Of a stretch of 64,000 bases of DNA, positions 54,855 to 64,000 are shown in pieces. Source of the stretch: Symsagittifera roscoffensis. Its lineage: Eukaryota; Xenacoelomorpha; Acoela; Convolutidae. The position numbers were made by a program, and so were the translations under genes. Below the pieces are notes generated by a model. That model was given only the letters and a program-made list of their open reading frames with translations. It was not told the origin of the DNA and did no database searches. Where the stretch lies: NCBI RefSeq assembly GCF_963678635.1, contig NC_087068.1:4203957-4267956 (forward strand), written 5' to 3'. Position 1 is the stretch's first letter. Every line of letters begins with the position of its first letter.

Positions 54855-56480
54855 TAAATGCGCGCTTCACTATCTCACCACGCTTAAGCTTTTTCAACGC
54901 AATACTTTTGCATGTTTAACGGAAGAATTTTTTCACGTTTAAGCTATATCGTATATTGCAATAGTTAAGATTTTTTCGATTTTCCAGTTTGAATTCAGTG
55001 ATTATTCCACCTAGTTTAAAACAAGCAGCACAATAGTGGGATGCTGTCAGGATTCCCCAAAAGGTTAGAACTTTAATTCCAATAAAGAATGCTCTACTCC
55101 TTTTAGTGTGAGAGATACGACGAACGATTTTCGTTGTTTTTCTTCCAAAATATTTCAGAAAATCAAATTGAAAAATAATTTTTATATTTGAATGCGGGCT
55201 TCACTATCTTGTCACGTTTAAACTTTTTCAACGCAAAATTTTTGCATGTTTAACGAAAGAGCTTTTCACGTTTAAGCAATATCGTATAATGCAATGGTTA
55301 AGATTTTTTTAAAATTTTCCAGGTTGAATTCAGTGATTATTCCACCTAGTTTAAAATAAGCAGCCAAATAGTGGGATGCTGTCTGGATTTACCGAAAGGT
55401 TGAAATTTTGATTCCGATGGAGAATGATCAACTCCTTTTAGTGTAAGAGATACGACGAACGACTTTCGTTAATTTTTCTTTTCAAAAAAATTCAAAAAAT
55501 TAAATTACAAATTAATTTATACTTAAATGCGGATTTTACTATCTCGCCACGTTTAAGCTTTTTCAACGCACAATTTTTGTATATTCAACGAAAGAATTTT
55601 TTCACGTTTAGGCTATATAGTATATTGCACTGGTTAAGATTCTTTCAATTTTACGGTTTGAATTCATTGATTATTCCACCTAGTTTAAAATAAGCAGCCC
55701 AATAGTGGGATGCTGTCAGGGTTCCCCAAAAGCTTGGAATTTTGATTTCAATGAAGAATGCTCGACTCCTTTTAGTGTAAGAGATACGACGAACAATTTT
55801 TTTTCAAAATTTTTCAGGAAATCAAATTACAAAAAAAAATTATATATTTAAATGCGGGCTTCACTATTTCGCCACGCTTAAGCTTTTTCAATGCAATATT
55901 TTTGCATGTTTAACATGAGATTTTTTTCATGTTCAAGCTATATCTTATATTGCAATGGTTAAGACTTTTTCGATTTGCCAGTCTGAATTCAGTGATGATT
56001 CCTCCTATTTTAAAATAAGCAGCCCAATAGTGGAATGCTGTCAGGATTTCCCAAAAACTTGGAATTTTGATTTCAATGATGAATGCTCAACTCCTTTTAG
56101 TGTAGGAGTACGACGAACGATTTTCGTTAATTTTGTTTCAAAATATTTCAGAAAATCAATTTAGAAAATGAATTTTTTATTTAAATGTGGGCTTCACTAT
56201 CTCGCCACATTTAGGCTTTTTCAACGCAATTTTTTGGCTGCTAAACGAAAGAATTTTTTCACGTTTAAGCTAATTCGTATATTGAAATGGTTAAGATTTT
56301 TTCAATTTTTCAATTCGATTTCAGTGATTATTCCACCTAGTTTAAAAAAAACAGCTCAATAGTGGAATGCTGTCAGTTTTCCCAAAAGGAATTTTTATTA
56401 CAATGAAGAATGCTCAACTCTTTAGTGTAAGAAGAATACTTTAGTGTAAAAGATACGTTTTTTTTCAAAAATTTCAGAAA
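54855..56480. repeat. ~330-bp tandem repeat, five units
   Basis: Units begin near 54855, 55188, 55520, 55852 and 56185. Each contains GCTTCACTATCTCGCCACG-like, AAGCTTTTTCAACGCAA, TTCAGTGATTATTCCACCTAG, AATAGTGGGATGCTGTCAGG and TTTTAGTGTAAGAGATACGACG-like words. Divergence between units suggests an old satellite-type array. ORFs at 55955-56164 and 56168-56362 are by-products. Confidence 0.9.
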
Positions 56481-56514
56481 AAAAATACAGAATAATTGAC
56501 TAAACTTTCTCTAA

Positions 56515-57245
56515 CACTGTAGTTTGGTGCTGTAGATTCTTTTAGTTTTTGAGATATGACGTTTTTTGTAAATTTTTCAAAATTCTTTTTAGAAAACTCA
56601 AACGAAATTTTCTTTTTCAAAATTTGAAATTCCCAACCTTGCAGTTGGCGACTATAAGAGTTTTCTCAGGAGATGCGGACCTTGCTTTCAAATATGACTG
56701 CTCAAATCCTTGCAGTTTTCGAGATAGTACGTTTTCTGTGATTTTTTCAAAATAAGTAATTTAAAAAAGTTATTTTGAATTTTTTCCCTCTAGTAGGGTG
56801 CTGCTAGGGTACTCTCAGTGGTTGCGAATCTTGCTTCCATATATGACTGCTCAAATCTTTGTAGTTTTCGAGATTTGACGTTTTTAGAAATTTTTTTAAA
56901 AAGTTTTCAGAAAACTTCAACGATCTTTTTTTCTTCAAATTTGGAAATTCCCAACCCTGTAGTTGGGGACTATCAGAGTACTCTCAGGGGTTGCAAACGT
57001 TGCCTCTTATTATGACTGCTCAAATCCTTGTAGTTTTCGAGATGGTATGTTCTTGTGATTTTTTAAAGTTCTTTACCCTGTAGTTGGGTGCTGTCAGGGT
57101 ACTCCCAGGAGTTGTAAATCTTGACTCCAATTTTGACTTCTCAATTATTTGTAGTTTTTGAGAATTAACGGAAAATTTATTTTCAAAAAAAGTTCATAAA
57201 ATTTGAAATTACCAACCCTGTAATTGGGTGCTGTCGGAGTACACT
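56515..57245. repeat. Second tandem array (~120-170-bp units) related to the 330-bp repeat
   Basis: Units share GTAGTTTTCGAGAT (56711, 56859, 57029, 57150 and a relative at 56546) with a preceding GACTGCTCAAATCCTT and a GGGTGCTGTCAGGGTACTC-like word. The last word and the TTTTAG...GAGATACGACG part of the 330-bp unit look homologous, so this array may be a shorter form of the same ancestral unit. Confidence 0.8.
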
Positions 57246-57262
57246 AAGATGGTTTCCAATAT

Positions 57263-57913
57263 ATGCGGTTTTTCATGAGTTGTCAAAAATTTGAAGCACA
57301 CTCGTTTTTAAAGACCATGAAAAAAGTCCAGCGAGCGACTGATAATAGCGACCGGCTTGCTAAAGTTGGAAGTTACGTTGACAGAATCAGTTATTTCTTT
57401 TGTCAAGCAATTTTACCCAACAAGGAGCTGCTGGTTTTAGCAAGGACAATCAAACACCAGCAGTCATCAAAACCAAAGCTTGAAGAGTGCTAATATACTT
57501 TCAAGGAAACTTATGGTGTTTTCAATGATCAAACCAAATGGTACAGTAAAAGCTCAAAACTGCCATCGAACAATACACTGACACATACGCAGCGCTTCCA
57601 GCATCAACTCACCGGTCGTTGGTCTCCCCATCGTGTAGACTTGATCGAAGACATCAAACTTGACTTTCGAACTCTACCAGTCAACACAGACATGATCATG
57701 TATTGCCACTTCTCCGCTTTGAGGAATGTCAGAAGCAAAACGAGCGCCTTATTTCGCTTTAAGGAACAGAAGTTGATTTTGGAAATTTAAGACTTTCAAT
57801 AGGATAATGTCAGGATTATAGCCGAAATGAAGATCGCCGAAAGCGAGTTTCGAGAATATGTTTCAAATACGGAAGAACTGACTTCTAGGTCGGCCTTCAA
57901 GATTTTTGAGTGA
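57263..57913 (+). pseudogene. Intronless broken coding relic (processed pseudogene candidate)
   Basis: A single frame runs for about 217 codons with three internal stops (57491-57493, TAA near 57788, TAG near 57797) and a final TGA at 57911-57913. Between the stops the protein is charged and helical, without low complexity, for example MKKVQRATDNSDRLAKVGS, HRVDLIEDIKLDFRTL and RIIAEMKIAESEFREYV. One frame preserved over 650 bp with only point stops and no introns fits a processed retrocopy or a decayed retrotransposed gene. I do not recognise the parent; helical membrane-remodelling proteins are one possibility only. Confidence 0.6.
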
Positions 57914-58079
57914 ACAGAGTCTTGACTTAGAAAAGAATGGCAAGATACGAACATGACATCAGCTGGTGAGAGCAAACTCTACGCGTAACCACAGACAATT
58001 TTGCAAATCCTTCGAGCAATTTTTTCGCCTCTAGTTCTCAACTAGTCACACTCAAGAAATTTATTATTCAAATAGTATA

Positions 58080-58657
58080 CCTGATAGACCATGCGGAGAC
58101 GGTACTATTTGCGTACCCGGGCCATACAAAAAGTTTCAGCAGGCCATACAATAACAACTAACCCTTAGCATGCAGTAATAGGATCGAAGATTAAATATGC
58201 AACTCCGGTAGCACCGATAACCGGTGGCACCGAGTAAATACGACGCTATCTTCTTAACCTCTCTTGCTCCCTCGCTAGAACTACTTAGAATAATTCAATA
58301 TGTTTACCCGAAATTTAATTTAAGGTTATGAACCCCTGCTCCCACAACACAGTGGTACACTCCCGTTACCTCTACGTCTCCCACAACACAGTCAAACTGT
58401 TTCCCTTGCTTATGTCCCTTCTACGCAGGCTCACAATGTCATGCCAACTGAGATAGGGACCAGTTTTAAGTTTATGTAAATGCCATCAATTGTTTTCTTT
58501 CTGTCTAGAGACCTGCTCCTTTGACCTTGTAATCTCTAACGTCTGTTCCGATCTGAAATAAAACAGTGCAGTAAGATTTCGATTTGATGCCTAACAGTTG
58601 GACTAAAAATACAACTTATTTACAATCTTTTCATATTCCAAACATTCGACTTTAACA
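58080..58657 (+). repeat. Probable 5' LTR region of element D (start not determined)
   Basis: The sequence ends in ...TTTAACA immediately before the primer-binding site at 58658, as a 5' LTR should. It has an AATAAA at 58557 and a repeated CCCACAACACAGT (58340 and 58379). The 3' LTR lies outside the window so the left end cannot be fixed by comparison. The actual LTR may be shorter than the interval given. Confidence 0.6.
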
Positions 58658-61600
58658 TGGCGCAGCCAGCAGAGAAACAAGGAGGGGGAAAAATCCATTA
58701 AACATTGTAGCATTTTGGGAAGTACGAACACCGGAACCTCCAGTCTATTGGGAAGAGTGGATAATCAAGTTTCACTGGGGGATGATCGCAAAGTACGATA
58801 TTGATCCCGATGATTTCTATTTTGCGAATACTCTAAATGCGGCGGCTATCGCGGCGTTGCCTGAAGAAGTAAATGGAAAAAACCGTGTTGATTCGGAAAA
58901 GAAGTTAAAGTCTAATCTATACCTATGTATCGGAGATGAGGCGCAGCGGATATTCAAAGCACGGAAGCCGACGGTTAACATCAAAACTGAACGGTACCCA
59001 CGGGTTCTAGATGAGATGCAAAACGTGTTCCAAAGAGAGAGGAATGTAACACATGAACGGGGTCTTTTCTACGGGAGAAAGCAGCGTGAGAACGAAACGT
59101 TCGAAAAGTTCCATGCGGAACTAAGCGCCCTAGCAGGCAGATGTGATTTTGCAAATCCGGCCGAAAATGTTCGGGACATTTTCATTATGAATATGCGGGA
59201 GTCGGATTGCCAACGAGAATTATCGCGATCAACAAAATTACCGGAAGAAGTCTACAGAATCGCATTGTCATACGAACGCGGGGAACGCGCATACAAATCA
59301 TATACAGGAAAACCAGCTTCGACAGCTCCGGCTATTTCAATAAAACAAGAACCAGTGAGTAACATAAGGAGGGGAAAAGGATTTTTTCGAAGTCGCGGAC
59401 GCGGGGGACGTGGAGGATACACCCAAGGACCAAGTAGTAGTGGAGGAAGCGGAAACAATCGTAGATGTTACAATTGCGACGCACCTAACTTTACCCTGGA
59501 TCACATTGCGAGCTGTCCTGCAAGAGGAGCAACATGTAACTCATGCCGAAAATTGGGTCATTTTGAACGTACATGTCGAGGAGTTAGAAGGGGTACTAAC
59601 CAGTGGAGGGGACGAGGACGAGTCGGACTGGTTAGGGAAGAAAGTGAGCATCATCAAAGTACACAGAACGTAACTGACTTGAACGAAGATCCAGTGTCGT
59701 GGGTCAATCAGCAGGGGTGCGGGGAAAAAGAATCCATGACGTCGGGATCGGACGATTACATGGTAATGTCAATACACAGGAAGAGGAATGAATCCGCACT
59801 AAAGATCCCTGGGGCCCGCGTGCAAGTTGAAGTAGCAGGGAAGAAAATGTGGTTGTGGATCGATAGTGGATCCCCAGTCACCATTTTTAGCATTAACGAC
59901 CTAAAAGCAACGTTAGGTAAGGCGAATATTCAACTACAACCTTCGAAAGACGAATTTCTGGATTATAACAACAATCGTATAAACATACTGGGGAAGATAA
60001 CAGTGATGATGTCATTAAACGGCTGGGCAGCACCAGCACAAGTGTCGGTTATATCCGGGAATCATCAGTCCATCCTGGGGCGGGATCTTATGGGCACCCT
60101 GGGCCTCGAGTTAGTTCAGCGGAAGAAAGTGATGGGAATCACAGGGGAAGGAATCAGCCAAGAGGAGGAGAAATATGACGAATTGCAAACATACTTCTGT
60201 AAGTTGTACCCAAGTTTGTTTACTAGGATAGGGAAAATCCGGAATGCAAAAGTAAGAGCCGAATTTTTTGACAATTTGAAGCCCATACAGCAAAAAGGAC
60301 GCAGGGTGCCGATTAGTCTGCAAGATAAGGTGGATAAAGAAATCCATCGGTTAATAAATGAAGGGCACATCGTAAAACTACAAGAATGCTCAGATAAGTA
60401 TTTCGTCTCTCCCATCGTAATTAAAGTAAAAAAAGATGGAAGTATAAAAATAGCACTGGAATCGAGAGAGTTAAACAAGCAGGTACATAAAAATAAGTAC
60501 CAAATGCCAAATATTGACGAATTAATAGACGGAGTAAGCCAGATCATTGCGGAGAAAAAAGCGGGGAATGTGTATTTTACAACGTTGGATTTCACATATG
60601 CGTACGGACAAGTCGCGTTAGACCAAAATACGAGTGAGCAATGCAATTTCTCGCTTGTTGGTGGGAAATCCACAGGAACTTATCGTTTTAAAAACGGATT
60701 TTACGGGTTGACGTCAATGCCGGCGGAATTCCAAAAAGTAATTGACAATTTGCTTAAAGAGTTCCCTCAAGCTAACGCGTTCATTGATGATATCTTAATT
60801 TCTTCGAAAGGAACTAAGATCGAACACATCGCGTTGGTCGCGAAGATATTGAAAAAGTTGGATATTTCTAATGTTGCTTTAAAGTTAAAAAAATGCGAAT
60901 TTGCGAAAACAGAGTGCGAATGGCTCGGATTTCGAATTGGGGAAAGTGGTATTACACCCTTAGTAAGAAAAACACAAGCAATTGAAGATCTGAAATCCCC
61001 TAAATCGCGGAAGCAATTGAAATCACTGATGGGTTCACTCCACAGCTTACACAAATTTTTACCCAAACTCGCAGAATTAAGCGCACCGCTAAGGCCATTA
61101 CTAAGTCAAAACAACGATTTTGTTTGGACTAATGTTTGCGAAAATGCGTTCCAACATTTAAAATCGCTAGTGAAAAATATTGTCGAGTTACGACATTTCG
61201 ACATACACCGGGAGACTAGAATTATCTGTGACGCTAGCCACGATGGTTTGGGGGCCGTGTTAGAACAGTATGGGGCGGCAGGGTGGCATCCCATTTCGTT
61301 TGCATCGCGTTATCTTAACCCGGCTGAGAAAAAATACTCCACGAACGAATTAGAATTACTTGCAATAGTGTGGGCTACGGAACATTTTCGCAATTACATA
61401 TATGGCCGTTACTTCACAGTCATTTCGGACCATAAGGCCCTGCTAACGTTATTAAATTCATCTCCGAAAGGAAATAAAACGTTTTTCAGCCGACTAACGC
61501 GTTGGTACGATCGTTTAGTGCCGTACGACTTTAAAGTTGAACACAGACAGGGGTCTAAAATGGGAATGGCAGATTATCTGTCCCGATTCCCATCTGCAGC

Positions 61601-64000
61601 GGCACCCGAGACCAGTCGCTACGATGAAAGTTTTATAGTGGCGAAAATAAAAATGATAAATGAAGCTCTAAATCCTAAGGCCCAAATGAAGCCTAGGGGT
61701 CAAAATGTGAAATATCTAAAGCCAATACCGGCGGTAGAGGGCGACCAGTCATGCCTTGACATAACGACTTTTGTAGCATCCAATGAGACTACAAGAAGAA
61801 TTGAATATGCAAATACTCACAGTGAGAGTAAACGCTCACTAGAGGGCGTGTTTGCATGCAACCGACGGTTGACCAATCAGATTCAAGAGATTTGCATACC
61901 GGCGGAAATATGCAAATACCAAAGAAGAAAATTCAGACATCGTTCTCGCTACGCAATTTCAAGTCGCAAAATACAAGAAATGAATAACATGAATAGTAAA
62001 AACTCAGTAAATTCACCTGAAAAACACGATAAAATTACCTCTGCTATTGTAAATACCTCAACAAACTCTGGAGACGTTAACCTTAACCTTGTACTTAATC
62101 GTTTAAACCAACCCCCCAGCCTCAGTTCTGTCAGTTCGGACTCGGATATTGAGTTAATACCGCCCGAAATTATCGATCGAAAACAAACGAATTCGAAGAA
62201 ATCCAACACTATCATCTCATTCCCTCATCAGTTTCCTGGGTTATCCTACCCATTAGTACAGAGCGATAAATGGGTGTACTCCATAATACCGTCGGACAGT
62301 AAAGTTGTCAAAAAATTGGAACATCCGGAAATTTTAAGTCTAAAGTTAGTCGAGGCTAATCTGGAGAAGGACCCCATCATGAAGACCATACGTGACGCGA
62401 TCAGAGACAGAAACCCAAGAGCCCGAGAAATCATCACTAAACTAGGACCATATTACGCCCAACACTATAATGACTTCGCAGTACGGGACAACTGTTTGTG
62501 GATGGACGGCCGATTAGCTATACCTAAGGACATGTCTTCAGCAGTCCTCAACCGCCTACACTTCCAACACCATGGTCGGGATAAGATGTTTGCGGCCGCA
62601 AAGGATGTGTGGATCCCTTTGATGCATCGAAATATTGCCGCAACGGCAAAGTACTGCAAAAGCTGCGTAGAAGCAGGTAAAAACCTCAAACCAGATATCC
62701 CAAAACGTGATCTTGGGGAAACTTATGTACCTAAAGAACCAAACGATTTGGTCCAATTAGATTTCTGGGGCCCAGTCAATTATGTAAGGGGTAGAAAGAA
62801 ATATGTACTAGTTGCAGTAGATACTTTTTCGCACTGGCCGTCAGCATATATATGCTCAAGTAATAAATCTAAGAATGTCTTAAAGTTCCTAAGGAAGTAC
62901 ATAAATACTCACGGACACCCAAGGAAGTTGCATATGGATCAGGCAACGGGGTTTTTCTCGAATGACATTCAAAGTTTCTGTAACTATGAAGGTATCGAAC
63001 TAATAAAATCTCCAGTTAAGGATCATCGCGCAACGGGGATGGTCGAAAGAACAATTGGGTCAATAAAAAATTACGTGCTCACTTATCTCCAGGAAAATAA
63101 GAATTACAAATTTGGGGAAATGATATCTCGAGCGCTCAGCGCTTTACGTTTTGTGCCACATTTTAAGACTAAACTAACACCCTTTGAAGCATATCATGGA
63201 AGAGAAGCAAATACGGCGTTTCGAAATTTAACAAAGATACCATCATTGAAAAATCTAACTTGGAATAATGTTGTTAATCAGAAGCTATCTTGTTTAGACA
63301 AGGCAAGTAATCTCCCTGAGGTGGAGCTGACCCTAGACTGGGAAAAGAGAAGCGACCTAGTATACGCTCCTGAGCAACGGAAAAACCCAAGGATTTTGGA
63401 CGATAGTGAGATAACTGACAGGGATCCCAAGGCCACTGAGATGGCAGATAGAGTCTCAAAACAACCAGGAGGGCTAAAACGGCCCAAGGCTAGCTCAACG
63501 ACAGTCTACCAGAAAACGGGGAAAACAGACCCCAAGGATCCAAGGAGGTACAAACGTTTACCTTTGAAAATCGATAAATTAACTGGTCATACTGTGAAAA
63601 TGGAAAAAGGGGCGTTATTAAGACGAAGTGGTGTTTCTTTTAGAACAGCGGCTGAGGAAAGCCAAATCAAGGATTTATACGAAGCGTGCACCCCGGGTCC
63701 GAGCAAGTACCGGAAAAACACCCTGGGCCCAAGTGAAATCGGGAAGAGCACCCCGGGTCCAAGTGGGCCCACAATAAGCATCCCGGGTCCAAGTGTACCG
63801 ACGAAATTCAAACGGAAAGCGGAAAAGGAAAAATTCGCAATGGGACAGGCAAAAAAGGCAGCAAAACCGAGGATTGTAGAATATAGCGAGGACGAGAGTG
63901 AGGAGAATGACATGAGCGATTGGACAGTCGAGGAGGACGAGGCGGAAAAAACTGCGGCGAGTAAGGACGTAATTGAACCGTCGGATACAGTGGTCACGCG
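58656..64000 (+). CDS. gag-pol: Gag-Pol of element D, open beyond the window (>1780 codons)
   Basis: I read the frame with codon starts at multiples of three from 58656 (after TAA 58653-58655) to the window end and met no stop. In order: Gag, two zinc knuckles (CYNCDAPNF...C near 59466, CNSCRKLGHFERTC near 59538), protease with DSG (59862), RT with LDFTYAY and FIDD (60780-60791), RNase H with CDAS near 61230, integrase with HH-CC near 62565-62670, then D (62760), D (62937) and E (63045) with 35 residues between the last two. The catalytic D occurs as MDQATGF, not the usual TDNG-type. The first ATG in this frame is only at 58782, inside the Gag N-terminus. Confidence 0.9.
58658..58675 (+). other. 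Primer-binding site of element D, tRNA-Ser-like
   Basis: TGGCGCAG directly follows the LTR end and is the complement of a typical tRNA-Ser 3' end, with further partial pairing downstream (GCAG). The mag group uses tRNA-Ser primers, from memory. The A of the LTR end plus the TG of this site form an ATG (58657-58659). Confidence 0.65.
63690..63800 (+). repeat. Four ~10-residue TPGPS repeats near the Gag-Pol tail of element D
   Basis: TPGPS, TLGPS, TPGPS and IPGPS occur about 10 residues apart, giving a 30-bp imperfect repeat within the integrase C-terminal extension. The tail beyond is highly acidic (DESEENDMSD). Confidence 0.8.

Larger units (their letters stand above)
58080..64000 (+). mobile_element. 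Ty3/gypsy element D, mag-like, 5' part
   Basis: LTR end, tRNA-Ser-like primer-binding site and a continuous gag-pol frame are present up to the window edge. Two zinc knuckles, the FIDD RT box and the lack of an env gene in the visible part fit the mag group of animal Ty3/gypsy elements. This classification is by motif and not by phylogeny. Base composition is balanced, unlike the A-rich element A. Confidence 0.8.

Noticed and set aside
60116-60673. 185-codon minus-strand ORF in element D
   Set aside because: Antisense shadow of the RT-coding frame, which has the expected motifs on the plus strand.
1-64000. CRISPR arrays, bacterial operons, riboswitches
   Set aside because: The window is clearly eukaryotic (introns, LTR elements, MITEs). 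The repeats found are minisatellites or satellites without the spacer-repeat structure of CRISPR.

Overview
The window is genomic DNA of an animal, almost certainly an invertebrate. The evidence is AT-rich intergenic sequence, GT-AG introns, a split seven-transmembrane receptor gene, AATAAA signals, hAT-type MITEs and LTR elements of Ty3/gypsy type. A 200-N assembly gap lies at 13801-14000. I could not name the species.

Layout. (1) 1-10700 holds small unrecognised host genes and a recent tandem duplication of about 3.8 kb (1344-5146 and 5147-8950). The two copies differ at only four sites that I found. The duplication cuts one gene at its left end and another at its right end, giving a chimeric junction. 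Arrays of a CCAAT-type motif flank the block. (2) 10700-13800 is AT-rich with no gene seen. (3) 14001-22098 is a decayed relative (copy B) of the big element that follows. (4) 22483-41378 is a nearly intact LTR element (copy A) of about 18.9 kb, with 410-bp LTRs differing at 3 positions. It carries a long leader, an accessory ORF, a 2742-codon Gag-Pol, two overlapping small membrane-protein ORFs, a 378-codon frame without ATG, an 837-aa envelope-like protein, a 34-aa ORF, a 597-aa unknown protein, a 3' UTR intron and a long 3' UTR. (5) 42151-51889 is a five-exon rhodopsin-like receptor gene (predicted 320 aa). Its introns hold two MITEs, a tRNA-like pseudogene and a third, 5'-truncated copy (C, 46193-50501) of the big element family. 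The LTR of copy C stops 23 bp before exon 3. (6) 52500-58000 has one small ORF, a tRNA-like sequence, a poly-C tract, two tandem-repeat arrays and an intronless broken coding relic. (7) 58080-64000 is the 5' part of a different Ty3/gypsy element (D, mag-like). Its Gag-Pol frame is open to the window edge.

The most notable system is the A/B/C family. It has a virus-like layout in which consecutive ORFs meet at ATGA stop/start overlaps, and the overlap before the last ORF is kept in three copies of different age. It also has a conserved UTR intron, two proteins of unknown function and two small hydrophobic proteins next to the envelope gene. Coordinates of decayed regions are approximate. Family calls rest on motifs read by eye.
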